A stretch of 64,000 nt of DNA from Prorocentrum cordatum (taxonomy: Eukaryota > Sar > Dinophyceae > Prorocentrales > Prorocentraceae), in NCBI GenBank assembly GCA_963575745.1, contig CAUYUJ010012191.1:185001-249000 (forward strand), read 5' to 3'. The notes beneath the pieces are model-generated. The model made no database searches. It had not been told where the DNA came from and saw only the letters and a list, made by a program, of their open reading frames with translations. Position numbers and translations under genes: made by a program. Shown one piece after another: positions 42,115-54,112 of the stretch (within the stretch, counting starts at the first letter, position 1; every line of letters begins with the position of its first letter).

Positions 42115-43708
42115 CTCCTCATCATCATCATAATCATCACCATCATCATCATCACCACCATCACCCCCATACTCATCACCGAAACGTCGCCACTACCGCT
42201 GTCATCAGTCTAGCGCTCATCATCTGATATGTTTGAAGACCCTTGGGCTCATTGCTGTGAGGATGTCTTGAGCGAAACGCTTACTCTGAGTGAACTTATG
42301 TAAAAAAAACGTTGTGTGCTCATCGCGTTGCCTGCCCGAAAACATGTTTTCGTGATGCTAAACGCTCACCTTTGGACCAGAGTATTGAACACCTGATGGT
42401 TGTTCAATGGTTTCGCGTCTTGGGCCATCTGGGAGGTCCTCCAAGAAAACACCCCGACAAAAATAGTAAAACGGCTCCTCCGACATGTCTTCTTTTGTTG
42501 GGGGATGTCTCTGGCGAGAGCGCCCTTTCTGAGTATAGATGGATGTCGCTAGCGATTTCAGTTTCTCCGTTGCGCGTAGATACCCCAAACGAAAATTCAC
42601 ATTCTGGGGAGCCGTTCCTGGGCATGAAGGGGGCGCGCGTCCAAGCGAAGAGCTGTGCAGGCCGTGCAGCAGCATGACGATCAACTGTAATGTTGGCGAG
42701 TTCTCTGAACGTCTACAAGGGATACCTATGGACGTGCGCTCCCCGGACGTTCACGCGCCTGCTCCTGGTTCTCCTCCCTACTCTTCTGTACTCTTCCAAT
42801 TTCTTCCGTCCTGCCCTCACATGCATCATCTTTATCATAACCACCGCCACCATCACCATCACCACCACCACCACCATCACATCATCGTCGTCATCATCAT
42901 CACCATCATCATCAACGGCATCATCAGCAAGATCAGCATCATCACCATAACCGTTTTTAACATCGCAACCATCGGCAACCGCATTCGCGCAATCATCAGC
43001 TTCGGCAACATCAGCGGCATTAACAACACCATCATTAGAATCATCGTCAACATAAGTGCTACCGTCGGCATCTTCAACGTAACCTGATGTTTTTTTCGAA
43101 ATCCCGCCCGGCGGCATTGGTTAAGGATGTCTCGGGCGACGCACCTACCTTGGAACGTACGTCTTGCCACACCGCTGGTTTTCCAATAACTTCGCTGTTT
43201 GGGCCAAGTTGTGGGTCCTCCAAGAGCGCCCTCAAAAAAAGTCCCCCAGCAACAATGAGGGCTCCGTTCCCGAAGCTCCGAAGATCACGCCAACGATTTC
43301 AACCGTCTCATTTTGTGAGGATGTCTCAGGCTAGCCGCTCCTTGATAGCATCTGACGCCTTAAACGATATCCTCCAACATCTCGATGCTGTCAGGACGTT
43401 CCAAGCGAAACGCTCCCTTTCCACACCTCTCTTGGCATGAACGGGACGCGCGTGAAAACGAAGAGCTTTGCAAGAACGTGCAGCATCATCAGGAGCACCT
43501 GTGATGTAGACGAGCTCCCTGAACGTCCCCAAAGAGATCCCTCTGGGTGCGCGCTCCGCGAACGTTCACAAGCCTGCCCTCGAGTCTCCTTCTCACTCCT
43601 CTATACGCCTCCAGTTTCTTCCGTCCCCCCTCACAATAGCAATCATTTTTGTCGTCATCATCGCCACTACCACCATCATCACAACACCATCAACATTACC
43701 ACCACCAA

Positions 43709-43769
<61 letters not shown>

Positions 43770-44290
43770 GCCAACATCGCCATCATCATAAACATCGCCA
43801 TTCTAAAATGACGTTCCCTAACTCCGGTCCGAAGACACGTCCAGGATGTCTCGAGCAACCCGTTACCTTTGAACACAAATATTGAGCCACCTTTGGTTTT
43901 TGAATGATTTCGATTCTTGGGCGATTTTTGGGGTCCTCCTAGAGCAATCACAAAAGACATCGGCAACTACCCCTTCTGATATTTCACTTTTCGAAGATGT
44001 TTCCGGCGAGCGTCTCATTTTCGAAGGACCCACTTTTAACATACGACGTCTGGAACGATAGCCTCCAATATCTAAATTTTTGTGAGAATTCCTCTGGCGA
44101 AGCGCTCTCTTCCAAACCTCTCTTGGCATGAATGGGACGCGCGTGAAAGCGAATAGCTGTGCAAGAACGCACAGCATCATCACGTTGAATTTTACTGTAG
44201 ACGAGTTCCCTGAATGTGCACAAGGGATACCCATGTACACGCGCTCCCAGAACGTTCACGAGCCTGTCCTTGATTAACACCTCACCCTTC
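41060..44290 (+). repeat. Large tandem modules (about 0.7-0.9 kb) with (CAT)n cores
   Basis: Three or more modules share, in order: degenerate gatgtctc(g/a)agcgaaacg units; catgaa(c/t)gggacgcgcgtga then gaagagctgtgcaagaacg; ccctgaacgt(c/t)...caaggga; gcgctcc(g/c)cgaacgttcac; ctcctctatacgcctccag; and a CAT/ATC tract. Corresponding points lie near 42610, 43435 and 44125 for the middle block, and 42105-42175, 42838-42920 and 43705-43795 for the CAT tracts. 41400-41520 holds an older partial module. No gene was recognised; the His- and Ile-rich frames are repeat products. Confidence 0.75.
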
Positions 44291-44394
44291 GTACGCCTCC
44301 AATTTCCTCCGTCTCTCCCTCTTTTGGACCATCATCTTTACAATCATGACAGTCGCCATTTCCGTCATCGACCTCACCATCACATCCCGGTGGT

Positions 44395-45125
44395 GGCTGA
44401 CGCATGCGGGCGGTGCCACTGGGACCTTCGGTGGAGCCCCCCGATGGGGCCTCGAAACGAAGTACAACGCAGGGAGCACGGGCTGTGCTGGGTGGTGGCG
44501 GACGCATGCGGGCGGTGCCACTGGGACCTTCGGTGGAGCTTCCCCTGAGGCCACGAAGCGCTGTACTGGGTGGGTGAAACGCAGAGAGCAACGGCTGTGC
44601 TGGGTGGTGGCGGACGCATGCGGGCGGTGCCACTGGGACCTTCGGTGGGGCCCCCTATGGGGCCACGAAGCGCTGTACTGGGTGGGTGAAACGCAGGGCG
44701 CAGAGGCTGTGCTGGGTGGTGGCGGACGCATGCGGGCGGTGCTACTGGGACCTTCGGTGGAGCTCCCTACGAGGCCACGAAGCGCTGTAATGGGTGGGTG
44801 AAACGCAGGGAGCAAGGGCTGTGCTGGGTGGTGGCTAACGCATGCGGGTGGTGCCACTGGGACCTTCGGTGGAGCTCCCCCTGAGGCCACGAAGCGCTGT
44901 ACTGGGTGGGTGAAACGCAGGGAGCAAGGGCTGTGCTGGGTGGTGGCCGACGCCTGCGGGCGGTGCCACTGGGACCTTCGGAGGAGCCCCCTATGTGGCC
45001 ACGAAACGCTGTACTGGATGGGTGAAACGCAGGGAGGAGGGAGGAGGGGGAGGAAGGAGGGGGAGGAAAAGGAGAGGAGGGACGCGGGGGCCGTCTCTTC
45101 AGAACGAGGACCCACCACCACAGGA
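44395..45125 (-). repeat. Composite element, copy A3 (minus orientation), about 112-bp units
   Basis: Six units with cgcatgcgggcggtgccact beginning at 44401, 44503, 44616, 44727, 44839 and 44951 (periods 102, 113, 111, 112, 112). Each contains ggagctcccc and cacgaagcgctgtactgggt. The array ends in GGAGG-rich DNA (45030-45075) and gaggacccaccaccacagga, the reverse complement of the A1 start. Confidence 0.9.
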
Positions 45126-46190
45126 TGGCTGGGAAAAACGAATGTATCAGCAGCCCGTACTCGCTTAACTATTTGGCGCGGTTGCTCAGTCGCATCTCGG
45201 AAGTCAAGCTTGAATTATGCAATGCCAGTGCATGGGCCAGCCATCAAGACTCACAAGGCCATCGATCCCTGTTTCTCTTCTCTTACTCCTCCCTCCACCC
45301 TCCTCCCTCCTCCATGTTACTTGCCACCTCCGTCCTCCTCTCTGCCTCACTCCTCCCTCCAGCCCCCACCCTCCTCCCATTTCTAACTCTTCCCTCCTCC
45401 ATCTTACCTTCCTCTCTTCTCACTTGTTCTTGCCCCTCCCCTCCACCAGGGTCCATCTCACTCCCCTTAGAGTGAGCAGAAATGCCGCACCTTCGTCTGC
45501 CGCCGCGTCTGTGACCGAGATACTCACCTGAAGCCGCACGTAAGGACGAGCACGACCAATTAAAATCGAGCCAACATCCGTCCGTTCTCGTCTCATCCCC
45601 AACCGGCTAAAGGGAAGACGAGGGAGAAGCAGTCGACCGAGGTGGGGAAGATATGGAGGACCTTTGACTTTGCTTTGGCGGGCATCTCCTTGATGGACAG
45701 GGACGGAGGATGATGAGGATGAGATGGAGGATGGCGAGCCAGAGAGGAAATATGGAACTTGTTTTTCTCTACTCGATTCCATATTCCATACTCCATACTG
45801 CAATCGATGAAGAAGGAGACGATGAGGCGGGAAACGGTCAGGACGATGACGACCACTCCCATCGCGCGCTCGTGCACGCGCTTTCGCGCGGGGGGGTGGA
45901 GGAGGGCAGGGGGGAAGGTGCAGGAGAAGGACGGGGCAGAGTCAAAGAAAACGACCGAGTCATCGGAGCCAAGCCCAATGAAGCGACTCACCAAACCCCT
46001 CGTGCTTTCAAGCCGGATTGCCCAGGAGTGAACCTGCCTGGCCTTCGCTTCCGTTCGTGTGAATTCAGCACGAAGCAGCAACGCGTGCGGGCATGGATGG
46101 GCAAAATACATGCGGTTTGGATGCTCAGCGGGCATGACAGGGCCATTCTGCTGGCGAAGGGCCCGACCCTGTGCAGGTGTGAGTAGCGCA
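45125..46190. other. No supported gene
   Basis: Pyrimidine-rich 45270-45440 (tcctccctcc words). The remainder has no recognisable exon, repeat or RNA gene. Confidence 0.5.
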
Positions 46191-47580
46191 ATTGCGGGCA
46201 TCGCCTTCGGTGGATCTCCTTACGGGGCCACGGAGCATGCAAACGCTGTGCCGGAAGGGGGCGGGGCCGCCCTGCGGGCGCTGCCTGTTGCCTTAGGTGC
46301 ACACCCTCCGAAACGAAGCGTGCCAAGGGGTGCGCAGAAAGGGGGCGGGGCCGCTGGGGCCCTCGGTGGAGCTCCCCTATCGGGCCATGAGAAGCGTGTG
46401 ATGGGGAGTGCGGAAGTGGGCGGGGGGCGCGTGGGAACGTCGCCACGGGGGCCTCTGGTGGAGCTCCCCAGGGGGCCACGAAACGCTCCACACCCTGCGA
46501 AATGCTTAAGAAATCATGGGTTAAGAAATTCATAGTCTCAGAACTTGAATAAACACCCAACATTTCTATCAAAATCGTGGGATTTACATTGAAAGCTTAA
46601 GAATAATCGAGACTCTGGACGAAAATTTAGGTTTTCTTAAGCATCGCCTACAGTGTAGTGGGTGGGGCGGACCCATGCGAGCGTCGCCATTGAGGCTTTC
46701 GGTAAACCTATGGGGCCACGCCGTTGTGGCTGTTGGTGAAGCCCCCCCTATGGGGCCATGAAGCGCTGTACTGGACAGGGGTGGCGCATGCGAACGCCGG
46801 GCCTTCGGTGAAGCTCCGTATGGGCCCGCGAGGCGCTGTTCTGGGTGGGGCGGACGTATGCGAACGTCGCCACGGGGACCTTCGGTGGAGCCCCCGATGG
46901 GCCACAAAACGCTGTACTGGGTCAGGCGGACGCATGCGACTGTCGCCATTGGGGCGTTCGGTAGGGCCGCCTATGGGGACACGAAGCGCTGTACTGGGCG
47001 GGGAAACATTGTACTGTGTGTGGCTGGTGCGAACGACTGTGGCCTTCGGTGGGGCTCCCGATGGGGCCACGACGCGCTGTACTGGGTGGTGCGGGCGCAT
47101 GCGAACATCGCCATTGAAGTCTTCGGTGGAGCTCCGTATGGGCCCACGAAGCCCTGTTCTTGGTGGGGCGGACGCATGCGAACGTCGCCATGTGAGCCTT
47201 CGGTGGAGCTCCCCATGGGCCTACGGAACGCTGTGCTGGGTGGGACGGACGCATACGACCGTCGCCAGGGGGGCCGCCAGCGGAGCCAGCGATGGGGCCA
47301 CGAAGCGCTGTACTGGGTGTGGCGGACGCATGCGAACGTCGCCATTGGGGCCTTCAATGGAGGTCCCTATGGGGCCACGAAGCGTGCGAGAGGTGTACCG
47401 ACATGGTTGACATGCTGAGAGCAGAAACACGCAGGGGAGGAGGGAGGAGGGAGAAGAAAAGGAGGAGGCGCAGGAGGAGGAGGTGGAGGAGAAGGAGGAG
47501 GAGCAGGAGGAGGAGGAGGAGGAGGAGGAGGAGACGCGGGCGCTCTATCCTGAAAACGAGTACCCAACGCCACAGGATGG
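46190..47580 (-). repeat. Composite element, copy A4 (minus orientation, interrupted)
   Basis: A diverged block (46200-46500, ggtggagctccc...ccacgaaacgctc) is followed by a 150-bp interruption containing cttaagaa-type AT-rich sequence. A second array with (g/c)gcatgcgaacgtcgccat and atggggccacgaagcgctgt units lies near 46650-47390. The end is a GGA tract (47440-47535) and gagtacccaacgccacagga, matching the A1/A3 terminus. Confidence 0.8.
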
Positions 47581-47589
47581 TTGGGATCA

Positions 47590-49120
47590 AAGAAATTGAG
47601 CACATGGCAGGGGAACATGGCCACTGTGAGGAAATATGCTGTCGAGCCAATCAAGGTACAACCACTGGGTCAGTAACAATGGCTCGTCACGAAACTGCTG
47701 CCATCAAGGCCAAGCACAAACACGCGATCAAAAGCAAAAGACGGCCAGGGACGGGAGGCCTCCGCCACGCGAGGTTCACACGAGGATGGTGAGATCCCGA
47801 TCCTGGGGTCGGTGCTGCTTCCATGGCCGTGTCCGTCCCTGGACAGCTCATGCAGTCAGAAGGCAGAGGGCGCGTCGAGAGGGTTTGGATTGAAATTGGA
47901 GTGGCCGAACATTTGCTCGATATCGAATAAGGACACACCACCCCAGGTCCCCCTAAGCTCGCCAGCTCCGCAGCGACGCCAGGGAGTGATCCACGATCAG
48001 ATGGTGCTGTCCTTGGACTGGAAAATCTGCCCCCCCCCCGTGGGCGTCATCCTGGCTCCGTGCTCGCTGAGGCTGTGCATGCCCAAAGTGCGGCAGCCCA
48101 TATTATCCATTGTTTTACCCGCGCTGGCTTGCATTTCACTTGGACAACGGCTGGCCGTTCCTCGATATGGCCCGTTTTGGAAACCCCGAACCCTAACACG
48201 TTGAAATCTCGTTGGGGACCCTCCGCCAGTTTCCGCGGTCCTTCCACCGGCGGAGTTCCGCCCCCTCTCCGCTGGGGCCGAGGTGCCAACCCTCCGATCC
48301 CTCGAAGGCGAGGCCTCGTCTGCAGCGCCTCACGTGCCTGACTCCATGACCCAGGCCTCGCAGGTCTGGACTGCCAACACACCGGCCCCCTCGGAGCTCT
48401 GGACACCATCTCGGGGACAGCTTTCGCCCAGGATCGTTCTTCGACGCGCCCGGGGCCCGAACACGGTCTTCAGGAGTCAGAAGCGGCGGTTCCGTGTCTT
48501 CAAGGCGTAGGAGGTCTGAGAAGCCTTGGGTCAGCGCCCCTCTGACGGGCATTCCACTAGCGGGCACTTTGGCTCGTGACCCGGCGAACCCAACCCTCCC
48601 CGATGTGGGCAACGCTGCAGTGCCAGAAAGAGGCTCACGAGTGGCAACTGTCGGCACATCTCCCACACACCCGTTGGTAGGTACCCGTTACGGTGCCGCT
48701 GACTGGGACCCTTGCCTGCCTGCGCCGGCGACGAGCACGGCCAGAAGAGGCCCCCCGGCCCGCCGAGTTCCCGTCCTGGGGCGGGGCGGGGCCGGGGGCT
48801 CGAGAGCCCGCGGCCACGGAGCACCACGCGCGAGGCCCAGGCCGCCCAAACTCTGCGCCTCGCACCCCGCGGGGCGCGGCGCGGGGTGCTCCTCTCGGGC
48901 CGGGCGAGGAGGGGGGGACCGCAAAGGGGGGGGTGGAGAATCGGCTCGCGTGGCCGAAACCAGCTGCATGCAGCAGACTTCGTACCCCCGCTTTCCCTGT
49001 CTCCCCCTGTCGTGCGGGCCGATCCCCGCGCCCTCGCGGCGCCCCCGCGCTGGCCCCCTGGAGAAGGCCGTGGGCCTCCCGCCAGCTCGATGCTCCTCCA
49101 GGGAGGGGCTGCCTCCTCTG
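47590..49120. other. No supported gene
   Basis: GC content rises from 48.5 kb. A minus frame at 47660-47570 (STAYFLTVAMFPCHVLNF) is hydrophobic but runs straight into composite element A4, so it is not called. Nothing else was recognised. Confidence 0.4.
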
Positions 49121-49131
49121 TGTAGACGAGC

Positions 49132-49268
49132 GCGTTCCACTGCTCACAAGGCAAGTGCTCGCGAGCGGCTTGGATCCGCCGCCGGGGACTCACGATCCAT
49201 TACGTTGAAGAAGACATGTTTTTTTGTTCGGAAGTTTGCGAGTAGGCACTTTGTGAGTAGTGGAACGC
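49132..49268. repeat. Fold-back family FB3, copy 1
   Basis: Left arm gcgttccactgctcacaagg..., right arm tttgcgagtaggcactttgt...gtggaacgc. The right arm (49235-49268) is nearly identical to that of copy 2 at 62839-62974; the left arm is diverged. Both copies share the flank tagacgagc on the left and (t/c)tcggtga on the right, so the full element is a little longer than the arms. Confidence 0.85.
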
Positions 49269-49442
49269 GTTCGGTGATTCTGGAACTCACCCGAACCTTC
49301 GATGTGGCACCCGCTCCTGAACCTGGTAAGGCTTCGGGTTGCGCACGGCCCCCCCAGGCAATCCCGGCCGGCGTCAATCGGCCCTCGTGGCCCAGGGCGG
49401 TCTCAACACCCTGGTTTGGCAGCGCGCACAAGGGGATAGTGG

Positions 49443-49500
49443 GAGGGGGAAGGCTTCTTAGAAGCAGGGGTGCTTCTAAGAAGCCTTCCCCCTACCCCTA
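49443..49500. repeat. Fold-back family FB5, core-only copy
   Basis: gggggaaggcttcttagaag / cttctaagaagccttccccc, a near-perfect hairpin with a caggggtg loop. Flanks gcgcgcacaagggg and ctgcgcgtggtc match the longer copies. Confidence 0.85.
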
Positions 49501-49509
49501 CCCCATCTG

Positions 49510-51280
49510 CGCGTGGTCAACTGGTGCCGCCTCGGGCAGACCCCGTAGGGTGCTGAGCGACCCAAGGTCGAGAGCTACTCGGGGGGAGGTGGTGCTAAAG
49601 AGGCCAGCTGGGACTACCTGGGGGGGTGGTCCAGATTTTCATATGGGGTCGATGTCTGGCACCCCACAGGCGACCTTGAATGATTTTTGATGGCCCCAAG
49701 GCTCGCCGAACGCCCGCAAATCACGGACATGGCAAACATTCCGTCGTGACTGTTTCGCTGCTCGAGGGGGTTTGGGTGCTCCCTCTTGCCCGCGCTCCGG
49801 CGAGTGGCGACGGCCCTTGTGACCAGCGGGGGCCGGGCGACAGCTCGCGGGGGGGGTCCCCACGACGCAGGTGATGGCGTAGGTGATGGCGCCCAGGGGC
49901 AGCAGCAGGACAAAACAAGACAGGAGCACCTGCGAGCCAACAGTTCGATGTCTTGAAGGGTGCGCAGCAGCAGCTGAGCGTGGGTTGCTAGCTGCACTCA
50001 CCAGCGTCGCCTTCGGCCCTGAGACCCCTGAGACAGTGGGTGCACGAGCACCGTCCCACGTCCTGGGGCCGGGAGCGACGCGGAGGGCGAGGGCCGAAGC
50101 GGGCGGGTATGCTGCGGGAGCGGGGGGCAGCGAGGGCGGCAGGGGAGGGCGAGGCGGCGCGGCGGCCCGGCCCCTCTCCCCGCGGCGGCGGTCCCCACGA
50201 CGCAGGTGATGGCGCCCAGGGGCAGCAGCGCCTCCTCCACCTCCCAGGCCGCCGGCGCGCCGCCGCCGGGCGGCTGCGCGCCTGAGGAGCGGCGCTTCGC
50301 CGTGGGCCCAACGGCCGCCGCCGCGCTGCTCGTCGCTCCCGCCGGCCGTTGCTGCTGCCTCTTGCTGGTCGGCGCTAATCTGCGCGATTCGACGGCACAT
50401 CGACGCTAATCGACGCTACTCGACTCTGAATCGGCGCAGTCCCATGGGTTACCCCGCGCTAGTCGACGCCAGGGCACTCGAACGACGGACAGGAGGCTCC
50501 CCTGACGTGCCACCGGGCAGGAGAGGCCTCTGCTGCACGGCTTCGGGGGGCTGCAGGGAGGCCAAACCGAAACTTGCAGGCCAGCGCTGGGGGGAGCCCC
50601 GTGGGCCCGCGTCAGAGGCCACTCCTGCGAAAGGTCACTCGTACGCGCAGCCGATCCCCAGACCCCCCCGCGCCGTGGACAAATGTCCTCACGGCGGACG
50701 GCTCTTGGCCATCTTCGGCCCCTGGGGGCCCTCGCCGGGCCCCAGGGGCCGTCAAAAACTGCTCAGGACGGAGCGCCCGCCCCGAGGAGTGGGCCGAGAC
50801 CCCTGGGGAGAGTTCATGACGTCGGGGGTCCGTGTCATCGGGGCCCTGTGACCCCCGCTGGTTGGCAAGGACGCCGTCGGGACACCATCGGTGGTGGAAT
50901 CCGATCCGGCCCCAATCGCACACCAGAAGCTGAGCTTCCCCCCCGCCCCCGACCTCCTTGTCACCCGAAGGGTGGTCGTGTAGGTAGCATGGCCCCCGCC
51001 ATACTGTTTCCCGTCCCAGGTCAAGGCCCCTCTCCGGGACGCCCCCGACTGTAGGACCGAGGAGGGGGGGGGGGGCGGGGGGGGGGGGGCGACGCTGCGG
51101 TCGGGCCGCTTCCGTGACCAGCCGCTCCATCGCCCCCCCCCCCCTCCGCGGGGGCGGGGGATGCCTCTGTGGGCTCGATCCGGCGCCATGGAAAGATGCC
51201 ACGGTTGGGCGCTGCGTAATGGGAGGGGGATGTACGTGCACCTCCTCTGCACCTCAATGGTCGTAAAGGGGGCCCCTGGT
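49510..51280. other. GC-rich, no supported gene; R14 copy inside
   Basis: The phrase ccccacgacgcaggtgatgg occurs twice (49859 and 50193), with surrounding cagg...ggcagcag(c/g) similarity, a local duplication of about 330 bp spacing. R14 (cttcggcccctgggggccct, cgccgggccccaggggccgt) lies at about 50700-50815. The C and G homopolymers at 51060-51145 break all frames. Confidence 0.5.
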
Positions 51281-51284
51281 CAGA

Positions 51285-51450
51285 GGAGGAAAAGGAACCC
51301 ATACCTCTACCCTTCGCCCGCTTTTCCCTTTTGGGGCCTTCTCGAGGGGCCTCGTCGCCACCGTTGGACTCGCCTCGAACTTCTGGTTAGAACGCATCCC
51401 TGGAGAGGTCCTGGCAATAGCGGTAGTGGTACCTTTTGGCTTCCCCACCT
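51285..51450 (-). repeat. Dispersed repeat R7, copy 3 (inverted)
   Basis: Reverse complement of the 40610 copy: cttttcccttttggggcctt, tcgtcgccaccgttggactc and gcctcgaacttctggttaga. An inverted copy shows the family is mobile or rearranged rather than a local duplication. Confidence 0.75.
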
Positions 51451-51539
51451 GGGGCGCAAAGGGGCAAGACGGGCGCACGCTTCTTCCCCCCCCCCGTTCC
51501 AAAGGCCGCCCAGCTGGGGTCCCAGCAGATGGGGTCGGA

Positions 51540-51800
51540 GGACCGGGCCGCGTCGCCGATGCATCGGCGACATCGGCGAGGCAGCGGCGACGTCGGAGTG
51601 GAGGACATTGGGCTCCACGTCGAGCCGAATCGGCCATGTGTCGCGATCCGCCGGCCCTATCTGCGGACCCAGTTGGGAGGCCTCGCCATGAATCTGAGGT
51701 CGAGGCGGAGAAACAAAGCATGTAAAACTAGTGGAAACATCCTCCCCGGACCACTCTTGGAATATTTTCTGAATATCCCCCCTGTGGAGGGCATTCACAT
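51540..51800. repeat. R10 copy 4 and an FB4 end
   Basis: R10: cgtcgccgatgcatcggcga (51549) to about 51650. About 75 bp later ttctgaatatcccccctgtgg resembles the right end of FB4, without the terminal gcccgact. Confidence 0.55.
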
Positions 51801-51939
51801 CAATCGCCCCCCCCCTTTACGCAGCGCCCGACTCGGGCTGGGATGCTGGCCTCCGGAAGAGCGTGCCGAGCTGCCGGCCCCGCAGGCTGGCCGCCTGCTG
51901 CCGCCGCCGCCCGTGGAACAACCGAGCTCCTCGCCAGGG

Positions 51940-52140
51940 CCCAAGGGCCTCTGGTGGGCCCTGGAAACGACAAGGCCATTTTGAAGGGGCTCTGGGACAC
52001 ACAAACAAATACACACGAATAACAGGATTCCCTATATTTTCCCATATTTTCTGGGTTTTTGTCTTCCCCCCACTTCCCATATTTTCCTATCTTTTCCTAG
52101 GAGTCGACGGTGAATTGTGTCTGTTTTTTTTTTTCCCCTC
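51940..52140 (+). repeat. Dispersed repeat R11, copy 1
   Basis: ctctgggacacacaaacaaa, aggattccctatattttccc, tgggtttttgtcttcccccc and ttttcctatcttttcctagg. Copies at 56250-56395 and 61660-61810. Inside, ggaaaatatgg words recur in both directions. Confidence 0.75.
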
Positions 52141-52274
52141 CTGACATTTGTTGACAGGGGGAGGGCTTCTCTGACTGAAAAAATCTGCACACCAGAGGAT
52201 TCATGAATCGCATTTTCCTGCGTGTGCTCGTTGCGGACGTTTATTTTCTGACATGCTCAGCGCTCGGGAGCGGC

Positions 52275-52445
52275 AAAGAGGGGGGTGTCCAAGAGGGGGG
52301 GGTGCAAATCATGACCGGCGGCATGTGCGCGGCCCAGCGGGGGGGCCAGGGACGTAATGAAGTAAGAAGAGGCGGCATGAAATCTGGGAAATATCATGGC
52401 CCCCGCCATGATATCCACCCCCCCCTAGTCATCACCCCCCTCTTT
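52275..52445 (+). repeat. Dispersed repeat R8, copy 3
   Basis: gtgtccaagaggggggggtg, caaatcatgaccggcggcat, then aaatatcatggcccccgcca and tgatatccacccccccctag. Confidence 0.75.
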
Positions 52446-52604
52446 TCCGCTCCCGAAGCGCACGGTCTGCCCTCTCGGGGACCGCTCCGGTTGCCGGAGC
52501 TGGCACGCAGACTTCCACCTTCCACCTTCCTTCTGCCTCTGGGGTCTCTCGGCGGGCCCCCGGGACCCGGGAGGGGATCTCCGTGCACCTCCTCTGCACC
52601 TCTT

Positions 52605-52840
52605 CTGTTGGGCGCCCGAATTATCCGGGGTAACTCGGGTCCAGGGTAAGTCGGGTTTGGCTTCCCGAAAAAGGAACCCGAGTTATCCCTGACCCGAGTT
52701 ACCCCTGATGATTCTGGGGCTCTGGACGCCCGAGTTATCCGGGGTAACTCGGGTCCGGGGTAACTCGGGCTTGGATTCCCGAAAAAGGAACCCGAGTTAT
52801 CCCTGACCCGAGTTACCCCTGATGATTCGGGGCTCTGATT
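52605..52840 (+). repeat. Palindromic repeat R12, two tandem units
   Basis: Each unit (about 105-115 bp) runs from gaattatccggggtaactcgg / gagttatccggggtaactcgg to gacccgagttacccctgatg, with a ttcccgaaaaaggaacccga centre. The arms ggtaactcgggt / acccgagttacc are inverted. A diverged unit lies at 59920-60085. Confidence 0.85.
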
Positions 52841-53319
52841 CTGCACCTCAATGGTCCTGCAAGGGGGCCCCCTGGGCGCAAAGGGGCAGGATTGGCGCAC
52901 GCTTCTTCACTCCAAGATGTCGAAGAGAGGGTTTGGGCTATCATTTCTTGCTAGTGGGGACCCTCGGCGAGGCCTTGGGCCGAAGATATACCCCAGCATG
53001 GACCGGCGCTGGGAGCGTCCGGGACAGGCGCTGGGACCTGAAATATCGGAGGGGTCCCAAACCATCTTGTCACGGGTTCCGATTCGCAACTCTTTTGTCG
53101 GTTCTGGTGCCGTTTACTCTCCTGGTTCCGCTACATTTGTTTCTGGTCCCGGCTTCGGTTACCGGTCCTGGAAGCAATTGTTTTTACATCTGACTGTTCC
53201 GGGGGCCCCGATAGCCCCAGACTCGCTCGCGTCGTGACAACATCGTGGTGGGAGGTCCTTGGCTGCTTTCTGTGTCTGGGGGCCCTCGGCGGGACTGGCC
53301 AAAAGCGACTGAGGCTCAG

Positions 53320-53522
53320 AAGAACAGAAAACGGTATAAACATAAACTGGTGGCGCCCCGCGCGGATGTCTTGGATCCGCGCTGGACCCTCCTCCCTGGC
53401 GCGCGGAGCGCGCCAGGGGCGGCGCCGGAGGTGCCGCGGGGGGGGGGCGGCCTAACGCGGATCCAAGAAATCCGCGCGGAGCGCCACCAGTTTATGTTTA
53501 TGTATGCCATATTTTCTTCTTC
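53320..53522. repeat. Fold-back family FB2, best-preserved copy
   Basis: Left arm ataaacataaactggtggcg, cgcgcggatgtcttggatcc; right arm gatccaagaaatccgcgcgg, gcgccaccagtttatgttta. About 60-70 bp of inverted arm surrounds a core with tggcgcgcggagcgcgccag. No coding potential. Confidence 0.9.
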
Positions 53523-53664
53523 GGCAAAAACGACTGAGGATGAAAGACTGGGCCCAGGGTCGGCTGGTGCCCCGAAAGGGGCCTGCAGGCGGCCTGCAGC
53601 TCAGGCGTGGACTGAGGCCGAAAGCCAAAGCAAAGACAAACTTCTCACACGAGTTCTGTTTCTC

Positions 53665-53755
53665 TATCCTCCTATTCCTCCTCCTCCTCCTCCTCCTCCT
53701 CCCTCCTGGCCTCCCCTCCTCCTCCTCCTCCTCCTCCTCCTTCTCCTCCGCCTTT
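53665..53755 (+). repeat. CCT-rich tract
   Basis: Two CCT runs separated by ccctcctggcctcccc. 53760-54110 has no gene. Confidence 0.85.
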
Positions 53756-54112
53756 GTCCCCCCGCCGTGGAGAAGTCGGGGCGGGGGCCTGGGGCCTTAG
53801 AGGGCCGGCGCCCGCGGAGGGGCCTTTGGCCAGAGCCTCGGAGCCGCGGGCGGCATGGCGGGGCCGGCCAGCACCGCATCGGGGCGACGGCTCGGAGCGG
53901 AGCGGGCCGGCCACGCACACGTCGTACACTTCTACAGTCGAGGCGTTGACCTAAGGAACCCTAAATAAGGAACGAGGCCCCTTTTTGTCCATAAGTTAAC
54001 CTTCGATTTCCGGTCGAAAACATGAGGAAAGTCCAGGGCAGGCTGCGAAACAATTAAGGAACACGGAGCCCCTCCCCAACGAAAAGGGTTCCTTCTTCAG
54101 GGCCCCGACTGA

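Noticed and set aside
42105-43800. His-rich and Ile-rich frames as metal-binding proteins
   Set aside because: They are translations of (CAT)n/(ATC)n tracts.
47570-47660. Minus frame STAYFLTVAMFPCHVLNF as an exon
   Set aside because: It continues directly into the conserved terminus of composite element A4 and has no independent splice or family support.
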